A stretch of 64,000 bases of DNA from Ophioderma brevispina (GCA_023653785.1 JAMKCH010058009.1:118603-182602), one strand, 5' to 3'; counted from the stretch's first letter, positions 1-12,250 are shown. Numbers and translations: made by a program. Notes: generated from the sequence alone by a model not told the origin.

Positions 1-820
1 TCGATTGAGGGCTGCTCATTTAAATGGCGTTGCGTGACGTCAGAATATTGAGAACAGCCAGGTTGTTGAATCATTGAAATTTTGTATTTACAATGTGTAG
101 AAGCTGCATAAGTTTCCCCACATGTGCAATCGTAAGGATAGTGTATTCAAATAAACCAGGAAGTTTCAGAGGATTTACTGCACCGTTCCGTATCCAGTTT
201 TTTTTCTCTCTTGGCCTTTGATCGCTACAGTTTGACAAGTAATATTTCGAACTTATTTCCTTCCTTCTAACCCTTTTTTCAAACATTTATCATACGCCGA
301 CATTTTTTTATGGCAAATCCTGAGGTTTTAACCTCTATCTTTCCATATTTTTGACTTGCGTCGGTGTAATAAACTTGTGGTCGTCTTTCCATTATGCATA
401 GATGCAACCCCTTGCGAAATTTTGACTGTTACTACATCCACCCTGTGTTGAAGAAGCCCGATCGGGAGATGTCTTACACACGGCACGCTATCATAATGCT
501 CATTACTTATGCTTGATATTCTTGGTACCCCGCGTCCCCTGCCCCCTCATTCATAAGTAACCATTTGCGGATAAGTGCATACTTTTGCAGACTGAAGGAT
601 TTAGGAGCAGATCAAGTGAAAACGAAATTTTCACATTGGCTTTCACGGCGATTTTTCATCGTGGCAGTGGCTAACTTTAACTGCTCATGATAAATAGCTC
701 AGTGCGTAGAAAAGTGGATGTGGCGACCCGGGGCAAGATGTTTAACGGGGCGCCCCCAGCTCGTAGCATGAGACCAAACGGTGGGATCCAGGGGCTCGCC
801 TCAGGGCCCCTAATGTGTTC
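1..820. other. No gene recognised
   Basis: AT-rich sequence with only short open frames that show no familiar motif or splice-bounded exon. The GC content rises toward the right edge, where the GC-rich tandem array begins. Confidence 0.5.
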
Positions 821-1480
821 CGAGTAAAGGCCCCTTACGGGGGTCCAAGGGCGGCGCACCCGGAAGCTCCTCGGGTTTTAGCATGTTTGAATTCTTCGGA
901 GAGGTCTCTCAGGTTATCTCATTTTCTTGTGAAAGCAAATGATCTCTACTTGCCCATGATGGGGGGTTTGGGGGAGGGTCCCAGGGGGACCGAAGCCCCT
1001 GGAGCTCTCGGGTTTTTAACATGTTTAAGTGCCCTACGGAGAGCTCTCAGATATCTCATTATCTCGAGGCAGATGAACTATATACTGCCCCTGGGGGAGG
1101 TCCAGGTCGGTAGGCCCCGGAAGCTGTTGGGTTTAAGCATGTTTAGTGCCTTCGGAGAGCTCTCACTCTAAGTTATCTCTTTATCAGGAAGCATATGAAG
1201 CTACACTGCCCTTGGCGGGGTCTTGTGGCGGAGCCCCATAGGCTCTCGACTTTTAGCATGTTTGATGGCCTTCGGAGAGCTCTCTTTAACTCATTATTAT
1301 GAAGCAAAATGATCTATACTTACCCCTGGTGGGGTCCAGGGGGCGAAGTGCCCCCGGAAGCCCTTCGATGTTTAACAAGTGTTAATAAGTACCTTCAAAG
1401 GGCTCTCATTTTATGAACTATATGCCTATACTGCCTGTGACGGTGTCAATTTTATATTTTCTTTCCCCAACGTCATTTCA
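820..1480. repeat. Degenerate tandem array, about 119-bp unit
   Basis: A recurring block begins with AGCATGTTT (or AACATGTTT) at about 880, 1018, 1136, 1255 and 1374, giving spacings of 138, 118, 119 and 119 bp. Each unit continues with a TTCGGAGAGCTCTC-like string, a variable AT-rich stretch with ATGAACTATA or CAAATGATCT, then a GC-rich stretch of the type CCCCTGGGGGAGGTCC. The open frames here, including a 118-residue one on the plus strand at 815-1171, are a by-product of the GC-rich repeat. The array ends in a poly-C tract near 1,520. Confidence 0.75.
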
Positions 1481-2480
1481 CAGCGCCCCCCTGAGGTGGC
1501 CCCCGGGGCACGGGCCCCCTGCCCCCCCCCCCCCGCGACGCCACTGGATATAATAAGCGCGGTCATGGGCCATGCTTTATGCGGGCCATTGTGTGTATTC
1601 CAGGGTTTGCTTGGTGTGAAGACGGTTCATATCATCCAAATTTCGTATCATAAGTTAATAGGTATTTTTGGGTATTGTTTTATGGTCTGCCATAATAGTC
1701 GCCTCTTTGTAGCTTATGAGGACAAAAGGCATAATTTAGGCTTCACTTACAAGCTCTATAACAAAGTGCAGCTATGCAACATCTTCCTGTTTCTTCTTTC
1801 ATTTAAGTAATAAATATTCAATGAAATGGAGGCCTGCTCTAAGCTTTTGCATTTTTCAGGGAGCATGCCCCTGAATTTCTTCAGAATTTTCTCATTTTTT
1901 TTTTCTTTGATGACAATGTTTTTGGGATAAAAAACACCTTCCCTACATGTAGTAGCAATAATTGTTAAACACCAACTCCAAAATGATGGGGAATATAACT
2001 ATGAATGATTATAGAGGGCCGCCTTCTATCCTTATCTGGCGATGTCATTTGGCGTTCCTCCAGCTCCTCCAATAACAATCAGGGACCACGATTCTAATTA
2101 CAAATCGCTCATTTTATGACAATTACAACATTTCTTGGCATTAACCCTCGCAGTGTGTTTACTAGACAATGACCCACACAATGTGGCAAGAATCTCAAAT
2201 TTTGAAATTGGGGTGCTCTTCCAAAATGTGCTGTTATTGCTTTAAGTGAATGTTACTTAAAAAACATGAGTATAAAATGCACCTTGCTTTCAAAGTTTTA
2301 TTTATGTGATAAAAGTTTGCCTAACAGTTAGTTCTTTATTATTTATTAGTTTTAAGTTTATTTTAAATACTCAAAAAATACATTTGAATTACTTAGTTCT
2401 ACCGGATAGATAAGGATGAACTTTTACTATCGTTTCCCTTGAGCATAACTAACGCACACAAGTGTTTGAAAAAAAAAAAA
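1481..2480. other. Non-coding; poly-C then AT-rich
   Basis: After the CCCCCC-rich tract (about 1,497-1,535) the sequence is AT-rich. A 143-residue open frame (1,379-1,810) straddles repeat and non-repeat sequence and shows no domain. Nothing else recognised. Confidence 0.4.
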
Positions 2481-2560
2481 ACCCACGTGTGCTTGGCCGG
2501 ACTCGAACTGGAATCTCGGTATTCTAGCCCGCGCGTTCTAAGCCAAGGTTGTAAGGCAGC
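2481..2560 (-). repeat. tRNA-like remnant, probable SINE head
   Basis: Read on the minus strand the segment contains GTTCGAGTCC, a good match to a RNA polymerase III B box, preceded by a CGCGCGGGCTAGAATACC stretch that resembles a tRNA anticodon arm. The A-box half is eroded and no acceptor stem can be folded, so this is not a functional tRNA gene. A tRNA-derived SINE fragment or a tRNA pseudogene are the two readings. Confidence 0.4.
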
Positions 2561-2651
2561 ATAGAATCATCTATAGGTGTTTAGGTCCGAAAGGTGTCCA
2601 TCGCTTTCCTAGCGGTATCAGAAGGGTGTATTTCATCATATCATATTTATA

Positions 2652-3520
2652 CAGGGCGAGTAAAAAAAACTTGACCCTGAATTGTGTTCCCGCTATTTTG
2701 AATTTTCAGTAATCATTCTAACCTAATGTGTTATCATGTGAAAGCCCTGTTCATTATCTTTAATTTCCTGCAAGAATCATCCCCATCGGTTAGGTATAGA
2801 CCGATTTACAGTCGTTTGAATCAATTAGTCAGCTTTTCCCACCGGATTCCATTACAATGAACGGCGTTCAGGGAAGGAAATCAGTGTCCAGAAGAAAATC
2901 GGGCGGGGGGGCCATTTCTTGACTGCAGGATAATGTGACCCTATTTAAACCCACTAAATTCTGTCGCAATTTACCATCGATGCCCTCTTACCGTTCTACG
3001 TACTCATACTCATCAACATCCTTTGAAAAACTAATAAACTTGATACACGTATCAGTTTCCTAGAAGAGTTGAATGAATCACACTATATGAAGGAATAATT
3101 GCACAGTGACAACCTCTTGAGTTTAAAGTAATTGTCATATATTTGTGATCAACATACACACATCTTGAAAAAAAAAGGTTTCAAATTAATCCTTATACCA
3201 TTATCACTGGCATTTTGCACCAGTAAGATATCACTTTATTTACATACATAGACATAACCATTATCATCATTTTGGGGAGTCATTTTCTTATTGGGCGCCG
3301 TGGCAATCAAATTGGAATCCGTGATGGGGAAAAGCTGACTACTTGATTACAAAGACGGCAGCTCACCTATACTTAAACCGATTGAATTATCTTTTCAGGC
3401 AATTACAAGATATTAAGTAGACTTTAAAATCGATTTTACCAACAGATTTTAGAGTATATGTTATTTACAAACTCAAAATGTCGACAACACCCGGGTCAGG
3501 TTTTTTTTGACTCGCCCCTG
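2652..3520. mobile_element. 869-bp long-TIR non-autonomous DNA element
   Basis: The ends are CAGGGCGAGTAAAAAAAAC at the left and, reverse complemented, CAGGGGCGAGTCAAAAAAAA at the right. Both are flanked by TA (2,650-2,651 and 3,521-3,522), the target duplication of Tc1/mariner-type elements. The inverted similarity continues inward, imperfectly, for about 220 bp: the block around AGTCAGCTTTTCCC near 2,827 recurs inverted near 3,335. There is no transposase frame, so it is a MITE or foldback-like derivative. A diverged second copy lies at 15.77-16.39 kb, which confirms it as a dispersed family. Confidence 0.85.
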
Positions 3521-3522
3521 TA

Positions 3523-4639
3523 TTTGTTTGAAATTGGAATTACTTAGTTCTCTTCCAGGTAGGTAGACAAGGATGAATGTTTATTCATCTTTCCCTGGAG
3601 ATGGTCAAGCTGCGCACAAGTGTCTTCCATAAGGAAATACAAGATACAAACGAAGTAGGATTTTTCACGAACACCAACGGTCATATGGCCACTTAAAAAC
3701 AAAAAACCTGCGTTGTTCAAGTCGCCGCTTTATTTGACTTTCTTCTAACCCTTCCATTTTCACGGGAACTGACGGACTGCCTTCACGCGTATGAGTTAAT
3801 ATGGCATCCATGACTGAACTCTTCACTTGCTTTGTCTTGTACCATTTCTTAATGCAGAAACAAAAGTTTTTGTGGCTTGGAGCTGTATACAATTAGCAAG
3901 TGTCTAATAAGATCGTTTAAGGACTTCCAAAAGCTGTGAGGCGAACAATCAAGTGGTCAGGCTCGTTAGCCGAATATTGTTAAGCAACTAGTGAGAGACC
4001 TACCCACACGCGTAAAGAAAGTCACCAATGACACTTCACACTTATTAGAAGCTTTTAGATATAATAGCCCCCCTTTTTTAGGTATATTATGACCCCTATA
4101 CTGCAATGAACTGAATTATTTTTAGCCTAAACACAGCCATAAATAACATATTAAAATCAGTAAAATTTATGAACAGGGACATAACTAAACCTCTAAGACC
4201 AAGGGTGGGCAAGAACCTGAAGATTTCTCTCTGCCCTGAAGACTGGCCCCTTTTTCAACATTGCATTCAAAATTTCTTCCCAGATTTGTTGTCCAAAGGT
4301 GCCTGAGTCGCCCACATCGCCCACCTAGTTACGCCACTGTTTATCCAGACCTGGCGAACTAGCTGCTATTTAGCTAATGACAAGAAAATTTTTAAACGTA
4401 GCACAGGGTTAAAATCCTTGATTCGAAATCTGTGCTCTGTAGTCCACATTGGTCTCTATCAATACGGATGATGGGTTGGGTCTAAAGCCTACTGGACGTT
4501 CCAACCCTGATATTTCAAATGTGCATGAAAAACTTTGTTAGGCGTAAAGCTGCTTTTATCTTCAGCACATATAACGTCCAGAGACTTGTTGTGCCGAAAC
4601 ACCCGGGTCCCGACTTTCCCTCTCTCGGAACTGCCGAAG
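3523..4639. other. No gene recognised
   Basis: AT-rich sequence with short open frames only. A 75-residue minus-strand frame (3,665-3,892) shows no recognisable motif. Confidence 0.4.
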
Positions 4640-5110
4640 TACCCGGGCATTCGGGCATAGTGTTAGGGTTGGAGTTATACAATTATACAATGGGTATATG
4701 GTTAAGATTATGTGAAGATCTGGGTTATTTAACTTACCTTGGGGGTTATGTAATCACAAACACATTTTCAATTTCTCCGCTCCCCTCCCTTGTACATAAT
4801 GAACGGGCCCTAGATCCTTATCCTTCTTGAAGCCGAGTCACTGAACACTTATTTCGTGTCATACTGTGTCCGTACTATCCATTGACAGAATAACTTATTT
4901 CATCCAACAACCGCAACGCTGTAATAAAGATTCCTCTGTGCCAACTATTGGCTAACATTGTAACCCATTGTTCGGCACGTACACCTGCCGTACTGCAAGG
5001 GTATGACGTAGCCCGCATTTCGGCATGAATTTTTTGCCGAACACCGGGCGTTTCGGCCGATATCCCTGCCGTACGCATAGCCCGGTATTTCGGCGCAACA
5101 CCTTATCAAC
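4640..5110. repeat. Interspersed repeat with TGCCGTACGGCA-like palindromes
   Basis: Homologous to 48,840-49,314 joined to 50,215-50,490, where the same sequence is split by a foldback element. Shared landmarks are CTCCCTTGTA..AATGAACGGG, TTTCGTG..CTGTGTCCGTAC, and a terminal 150-bp zone made of short units such as TTCGGC, TGCCGTAC and CCGGGCGTTTCGGC. The overlapping short open frames on both strands here (about 4,875-5,155) come from this palindromic structure and are not genes. Confidence 0.75.
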
Positions 5111-7239
5111 AACATCACAAAAAGAAAACTCCGCACATGAAGCACGCACTAACACCGCATTTTCTGGTGATCAGGGAACAAATCCATGGGTATGCACTTA
5201 TTACAACCTCCGCCTGGAAGAACAAGAAAATTGCATCTCAGGAAGTGCGGTGTTGTCTTTTTATCATTAAAGGCTTTCAAGTCAAATGTAACACCCTTGT
5301 CACTGGAACGAACTGCACCGAACTTACACTTATGGGTAATCCCGAACAACCGTCATTTGCTGCTACAGCCCTCACAACGACCATCCAGTGAAACTCTCTC
5401 TCTTTCATTTACCATGAACTATCCACTGACACGAGTTTGCAACACGAGTCCGTCAGAAAGGGCATGTACTACATGAAATATCATGGAACATTAAACCTTG
5501 TTGCCACTACCAATGTTTCAAATAAAGCAATAGACTGGGACACACCCGTCGCCCAAATGGAGAACTTGTCCAACGGGACTAAATTCTGGTTAGAAAGATT
5601 GCATTAACAGCACTAAGAAACCAATAGCCTACCAGATTTTTAAAGTGATCATAGAATTGTCTCTTGTAGGAGCTGATGATCTGATTGTCTCTATAGGAGC
5701 CGAGAGGCTGGATAAGTTTTATTGTCAGAAGTAAACTCCCCCATCCCAGAGATCCAAAATGGGAGATGACAAATAAAATCTTTGGTGTATAGTAATACTG
5801 TAATAATACAAACAAGTTTAACACTCTTCATTGTTGAGAGCTTGAGACCAGAACTCGCACGGATACTAAATATCCTCACTTCAGCCAACAAAGAAATTGC
5901 ATTGGAGATGCTACCTAGAATAAAGAAGAAGACTCTGCCGATAAGACACGAAGGTGAAACAACTGAAAAGCGCCTTGCATGGTTTCAGCACTTTTATTTT
6001 CTCTACTTGGCAAGCCAGTTCAGAAATAACACAACATTGACAACCTTTCTTCAATCACAGATAGCAGACACCCTTCCATCCAGACTGGATCGATATTCTA
6101 TAGCTATATATATATATATAGATGACATACTCAGTTCTTGATCGCCTCAGACTTACTACGGCTGCTAAGCAACGTAAAACATATCTAGGATTGACAGGAG
6201 TGAGGTTCTTAAAACCTCTGATCGCTGCAAATCTGACCGGATTCCCCTTGTTCTTCCTACCCCCTTCCTACACCCCCGTACGTCGTATAATATTCAAGAA
6301 CTTCAAAATTCTTTTTCCAGATTTGTTCTACCAAGGAGGTCTTTCCGCATCAAAATAAAATAAAAATCATGAATTTTAAAAACATATGGTTGAGACCCCT
6401 TAAATTAAGGTCTCATGGGGCTAGTGGAATTATTCTAGTTCAGTAATAGTCTATGAGATGCTTTAATAATTACTTTTTATTTAATCCCATCATTCTAACG
6501 ACTTAATGGTTTTTTCAGAAATCCGGCGCGCAGCGAAGACATATCGTTTAAAGTTACTTTGAGATTTGGCATTTTTTCCTATAAACAAATGTGTTTTGGT
6601 TTTTTATTTTTATTATATTTTAGAAATGGCTATTTTTTAAAATTATTATTAATTAAGCACTGATTTCATTAATAATTGTGGAATTATATGTCAAAAACTT
6701 ATTACTTTTTGATATTTAATTTTTACAGTGGATACAATTAAATATCCAGCTTGAGGAAACATAAAATCGGCATCCGAAAATAACACAAGACATTTAAAAT
6801 CGTTTACATTAATCGTTTTTTTCGACCGTACTTTTGAACGGAGCTCCGATTTTTGTCAAAACAAAAAGCAAAAGAAAGGTATTTTTCTCCTTATTTTAAA
6901 TTTTAAATGTTCATTTTAGCCCCTCCTGGAGCCCCCTCCAACCCCATATTCCTCCCTATTCCCCCTTAATCATTTGTTCTCGTGCTTCCCATACCGATCG
7001 GTCTTTGATTGAAGCTGCCTCCCGGTACATTCCCTTGTAAGCGTCCTACTCCTAGATGTAACACTGCAAAGTGGTTGGTTACCAAAGACAACATGACTCT
7101 TATTTCATGGCCCACAACTCTTTTACTACCGGTCACTTCACGTGTACACTCCCGTGTAAGTTGGTTTATACTACTGAATCAAAAAATTGTTGCAGGATTA
7201 AAGATTATTTTGACCTTATCCAATCACTATCTCATAGAT
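5111..7239. other. Non-coding region, several unrecognised short frames
   Basis: Two plus-strand frames (5,782-6,141 and 6,122-6,358) overlap across a short TA run near 6,105 and contain a lysine- and arginine-rich stretch near 5,930. I recognise no family. The rest is AT-rich with T and A tracts. This may be a decayed element but there is no diagnostic end. Confidence 0.35.
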
Positions 7240-7264
7240 TATTGTTGTTTTTTATAAAACACAT

Positions 7265-7956
7265 CTAATATACTTTCATGTGTTTGAAAAATGAAAGAAA
7301 TCGACTGAAAAATAAGCTAGATATGGCAGGTTTTGTAAGCACAACCCCTTTTTTTTCTCCATTCCTATGGGATTTTACCCCCATTAAACTTGTTGTTTGT
7401 GAGAACGACAATCTACCATATCATGCTGCCTTTGTCAACTTAAGTTTATTTTCGTGATTATTTCAACTACGGATTAATAAATGAACCCATTATACCAATT
7501 TGTACTAAATATATGAATCTATTTTACAATGTGTCCAACTGATCTGATAATCCCAGACACCAATTCAATTCCAAACCTGTTGCAGAGCAAGAAAAAAGAT
7601 CTTCCCATTGTTAAGGAGATTGCCAAGATTTATTTCCACTATTGGCATATCTTGTATCTATACCCGGATCCAAAGTAGTGTTGAAAACCCTTTTTTATTT
7701 ACAGTATCAGGATAATTGGGTGAGATTTGTGTGACATTTCTGTGCAGTTTCCCAATAAATTAGTTACTTGAGATTGCATTGAACTACCACTTCATTACTT
7801 TCATAATGCTATCTCACATAACGTAATATCTTGGCTTAACTGTATAAATCCCATGGGAAGGGACAAAAAAGAGGTGTTGCTTACAAAATTTGTCATATCT
7901 GGCCTTGTTTTGGCAGTCGATTTCTTTCATTTTTTCAACACTTGGAAGTATATTAG
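7265..7956. mobile_element. About 0.7-kb foldback MITE
   Basis: The left end CTAATATACTT..GAAAAATGAAAGAAATCG recurs inverted at the right end (about 7,840-7,956) together with the following AGATATGRCA..TTTTGTAAGCA block, so the arms are about 115-125 bp. Weak inverted similarity extends another 25 bp outside, so the true ends may be nearer 7,240 and 7,980. The roughly 450-bp loop has no transposase. The target duplication is not clear. Confidence 0.7.
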
Positions 7957-8074
7957 ATTTTGCTTTATTAAAACAAAGAAAAATCTGTGATTCAGTGCTT
8001 TTATCACGGTCAAAAGGTCATCTGCAATGCTTGCAACACTTTTTTTGATTTCACGTAGTATTATCATATCAAAA

Positions 8075-8345
8075 ATGCCACACCTCTATATTGGTGAAAC
8101 TCAACGTAGACTTGCTGATCGCATTACAGAACATCTCCGGTCCATCAGAATAAATTATGTTGTTTTTCCCGTTGCTAAACTCACTTTAATCCCCCTTCAC
8201 TTGTAGCAATTAATGATTTTTGTATCACCGGGCCAGTGCTGTGTAGGGTGTTAACAAAAAAGACCGTATGACACTGAACACAGACTCCTTTTCCAATTGG
8301 GCACTAGCCAACCAATGGACTTAACTATAAATTTGATTTCGTTTA
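8075..8345 (+). pseudogene. Penelope-like retroelement fragment (GIY-YIG domain)
   Basis: Starting at 8,081 the plus strand reads HLYIGETQRRLADRITEHL, the characteristic YIGET..RRLxxRxxEH motif of the GIY-YIG endonuclease at the C terminus of Penelope-like retroelements. It is followed by PVAK and, after a frameshift near 8,200, by a RLLFQLGTSQP string (about 8,278-8,320) that fits the conserved tail after the endonuclease. The upstream reverse transcriptase is absent. The fragment has a stop after about 42 codons and two frame changes, so it is dead. It sits directly beside the foldback MITE ending near 7,956. Confidence 0.7.
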
Positions 8346-9604
8346 ATGTTTTTCTCATGCTGCTAAATGCATCAGCATTTGTGCATTGTTAAGTTGTGGT
8401 ATTCTATTGGCTTACCAAGTATCACACCTATGTATTATACCAAACAAACGGGCATTGAAATAAGAGTGTGCAGTTGAGCATGGACATATTTTTTTTTCAA
8501 AAAATCCATCTTTTAAACCTTTGTTCAAGAAGATCTAAGTATATTATGATACATTAAGAAACAAATTATTGACTTTCAAAATCCGTTGGGGTAAGTGGAT
8601 TAACCAAGTGTACAAAATGGTGTAATTTTTCCCATAACGGTCATTTAGATTAAATATTCGTGAGCCTATGTCTGTAGTCAAGTCTGGGTGTAAACGTTCG
8701 ATATGCGTAGAGCCGCCGCAAAACCGTTAAGTCTTGAAAAAACAGATCTAGGCAACTGAAGTTGATGCCATTTGAATTTGATGTTGCTGTTAGGTTGGAT
8801 GGCATACCACCTGAGTGATCTATATTAAAACGAAATGCCATCTGGCAGCTGGCTTTCCAAATTGACATAAATTGAAAGAGGAAAAGAGTGCTGCTATTCG
8901 CCAGCGAAGTGTTAGTGTAATCAGTTCGTTAATAAGTGAAACTGGACACGCTTTTGTCCTGCTCCACGATCGAAATGATCAATACACAAAGTCTATGGCT
9001 GCAATAACTAAAAGGTGAGTGATCCAGTAACCAGGGAGTAATGTAACACTTGATGGCGAATTATGTAACAATAGTTGCACGTGTAAGAAAACAACCCAGT
9101 ACAATTAACAAACTATTGACTATTATGTAACTTGTTATAAAGGCTTGAACTACAACAATACACTGTCTCACATAACTTATAGCTAGTATGTGCCATGTTT
9201 GGCTATTGTGTATTGCCCGCCAATGAGGACGACTTTGTTTGGTACTTGGGGGGGGGGGTTAGTTGCGCCCCCCGGCCAGAAGAAAAATGACAGATTTTTG
9301 GCAAAATCTGCGATCTCCAAATTTGGGCAAATATCAAACGATTTGGGGCCAAAAATTGGTAGTTCCCCCCCCCCCACCACCCGTTTTCTCCCAGAAAAGA
9401 AGTATGGATGCCGCCATGGAAGATCACGGAGGCTTCCCTTGCCGACATCCGAATAAAATTTTTAATTGGAGGGATTATTATTTTTACAAGTTCATTTTTA
9501 AGGATTGTGACAGAAAATTGTTGACATGAGGGCCTCAGATGACACCCCAATTGATGGTATATAATAATATACGGGGAGCATCCCATCTGGAGGTGGACGC
9601 GTAT
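8346..9604. other. No gene recognised; G- and C-runs near 9.25-9.38 kb
   Basis: AT-rich sequence to about 9.2 kb, then a run of G (9,249-9,258) and one of C (9,365-9,375) about 110 bp apart. Longer frames across this zone (up to 146 residues on the minus strand) are low-complexity artefacts. Confidence 0.45.
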
Positions 9605-9875
9605 GTGACCCATATATTTGAAAATGTCACCCAAAAGACCCATTTTTGTAAAGTTTTACCACTGTCACCTAAAGACCCCTATTTGGGGGAAAAATTTTGA
9701 ATATTTTCACCCAATGAACCCCAATATTGAAAAATTTCAATTTTTGCAAAATTTCTAAAAAAGGACCAACTTTTTGGAAAAAAACTTTGCATACAAAAAA
9801 ATTTGTCACCCGAAAACCCCTATTTTGGGGCATTTGGCTGTCTCTCACCCAAATACAGTACCTCTATTTGTTAGT
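9605..9875. repeat. Degenerate minisatellite, about 40-48-bp unit
   Basis: The phrase GTCACCCAAAGACCCCTATTT recurs in diverged form at about 9,625, 9,665, 9,706, 9,806 and 9,844, separated by T- or A-rich spacers such as GAAAAATTTTGAATAT. This is a direct tandem organisation with high divergence. There is no coding meaning. Confidence 0.6.
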
Positions 9876-10540
9876 ACTCTATACAGAATGCCCATGGGCA
9901 GTTACACCCCTACCCATTTTCATATGTTGTACCCCCCCCCGGCCCCAGGCAAACGTTACGTCGCGAATTATTCCCTAGTAATGGTGTTACAACCACAATC
10001 ACTACTGAAAGATTGCACCATGTAACAGTGTGCACGTTTACAATCGTGTACAACGATTCAACTTGGCAACAGGGCCGTTGCTTGAAATCGGGCAGCGAAA
10101 GATCGCTTACACATTGAAGCGTGACTAAAAATGATGCAAGCAAAATTTAAATGCCATTAACACATAGGGGTGTCCACCTCAAAACAGGAACTGGCATCTC
10201 TATAAAACATATGCTACATCAATGGTGACATAATCTTGCGTGGACACCCTCTAGGAATTTTTGTACAAAATGGTTAAAGTTGCAGCAAATTTCGCATTTT
10301 TGCATTGCGATGATCAAACTGTGAGGGGTATGGGTAGTCTGGAAAGTCGAAATTAATCAACGACAGCATTTTTGTTAGTCTCAGCTTGGAGTCACGCAGG
10401 CGGTGGTAAGACAGCGTACACGAGTAGCTAGGGCTGGTGAATGGATACTACAAAGTGCACTTACTTGCTATAAAGAGTTTATCTGGTTCTCCAAATAAGA
10501 GAACCAGGGATATGAATGGCTCCTATACCACCAAAATCGA
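9876..10540. other. No gene recognised
   Basis: Unremarkable non-coding sequence leading into the 3' end of the minus-strand LINE. The LINE boundary is not sharp because no poly-A or microsatellite tail is visible. Confidence 0.4.
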
Positions 10541-12250
10541 CGAATTCCACCTCAGAAATTCATCTGTCCAAGTCTGCGAAAAGAAAAAAATAACAAAATA
10601 TTGTTTCTATTGACCAGGTATATTTGAATTGCTTTAATATTATTAGAAGGTAATTGTACGCGTACTTTCGCACAAAACAAACACACATCTTCCATCGCCA
10701 TTATTAGTCCCAAAAATACCTTCCCGGACACTACCCTAACCGCGCGCAGCGTGTGGATACAAACAAGACCTAAACGTATTGATAAATGAACATATTTGCT
10801 TCCTAACGATTTGTAGAGATGACTGTTCACAGCGTCCAGCAGGGAGTGAGTTTCCATCCCTTATGGTTGAGACAAAGAAAGAGTCCTGAAAGGACCTGGC
10901 TTTGTGGCTAATTTGATGAACTTCTGGTTGTGTTTCCCCTAGTAACCCTCTTATTCGGCTGGGCATATAATACCCATTCTTCATTTTGTATAACAATAGC
11001 TTCTGCGGCTTCCTTCTATTTTGAAGTGGTATCCCATTAAGGTCTTGCAGAAGGCCAGTCACTGTCCCAGGTTCTCTTTTGTAATTTCCCGTGCAAAATC
11101 TTGCTGCCTGTCGTGAACCGTTCTAGAGTGTTTTGATGTTCAGTTTCGATGAAGGATCCCATGCTGATGCAGCCGTATAGAAAATTGGGTCTAACTAGAC
11201 TCAAGTAAGCCGGTAGCCTTCTCCTCTCTATTACAGTTCCACCAATTCCCTGTGGACCGTCTAACCAACATGAGTATCCAACTTAATGTATTGATATGAA
11301 CTCCCATATAAGGTTAGATGAACACACTGTCCATGGACCTATTGCAAAATTATATTCATGCTGAGTGGATTCTTTGCCATCCTGTCTGGTTACAACACTT
11401 CTGGGATTGAAGTTCATGGGCCAAGTGTCTTGCCAGACTTCCAATGTTTCCAAATCACTTTGCAGGATGTTTATCAGAGCTTTTAGAGTATTGGAGTATA
11501 AAACCAACAATCATCTGCTAAGAGTCTGGTCTGGGAACGAAATGTTATTTTGGCAAATCATTAATATAGATCAGAAGAACCAGAAGTGGACCTGTCACCA
11601 TGCCCTGTGGAACTCCAGGTGTAACAGATGCTGGAAATGACGTTTGACCACCAATAACCACCTGTTGGGTACGCCCAGTCAGAAAGTGTTGACCCAGGTT
11701 GATATTTCTCCACCTAGTCCATAAACTTAATAAGTTTGGCTATGAGGCGACGGTTTCTGTGGTTGGTGTGTGGTTACCTTATCAAAGGCCTTTGTGTGAA
11801 AAAATCAAGTACTGGCTATATCGACCCAAAAGGTTTTTGTTGAGTTTACTTTATCATGGATGTGTGAGAATAAGTTTGGTTTCAGTGGACTTTTTTGACC
11901 GGAAACAATGTGATAATCTGTTAAACTATGATGTGTCTCCAGATGAAACATAACATGGCTGTGTATGATGGGTTCTAAAAAACCATTACAAAACACAAAC
12001 AGCGGAGGTGAGTGACACAGGCCGGTAGTTCGCTGCACAGGATCAGACTCCCCACCTTTTAAAAGATTCAGAAATGTTTGCATCGTTCCAGTCTTGAGGT
12101 ACCTCACCGGTTGTTTATTGAAGATTGAATAAAATATTGTAGAGTTGAAGCTAGTTGGAAACACCGGTGGTATTTCGCTGGCCCCTGGGCTTTTTGGATG
12201 AAGTTCTATAAGAAACACAATAATACGTGTGTAATTGAGTTTCCACAAAG
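10540..12250 (-). pseudogene. Jockey-like non-LTR retrotransposon (LINE) fragment
   Basis: Reading right to left on the minus strand, a reverse transcriptase is recognisable through many frameshifts: SPGASEIPP (about 12,185) at the fingers; PVQRTTGLC at the segment normally reading NYRPVSL (about 12,025); TPGVPQGMVTGPLL (about 11,600); RLLADDCWFY (11,500-11,530), which retains both catalytic aspartates; LQSDLETLEVWQDTW (about 11,430); LVRPNFLYG (about 11,210); and the C-terminal NGYYMPSRI and SFFVSTIRDGNSLP strings (10,830-10,980). The 5' part with the endonuclease is missing, as is usual for 5'-truncated LINE copies. The clade call (jockey/CR1 group) is by motif style only. Confidence 0.85.

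Noticed and set aside
815..1171. 118-residue plus-strand open frame
   Set aside because: Lies entirely in the GC-rich 119-bp tandem array; the open frame follows from repeat composition.
2481..2560. Functional tRNA gene on the minus strand
   Set aside because: B box is good but the acceptor stem and A box cannot be formed.
4875..5155. Cluster of overlapping short frames on both strands
   Set aside because: Falls in the palindromic repeat; homologous frames at 50.2-50.5 kb are equally shuffled, with no conserved peptide.
6104..6120. TA dinucleotide run as a transposon target or microsatellite
   Set aside because: Too short (about eight units) and no element ends beside it.
9190..9643. Long overlapping frames on both strands near poly-G and poly-C runs
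   Set aside because: Low complexity, includes homopolymers, no motif.
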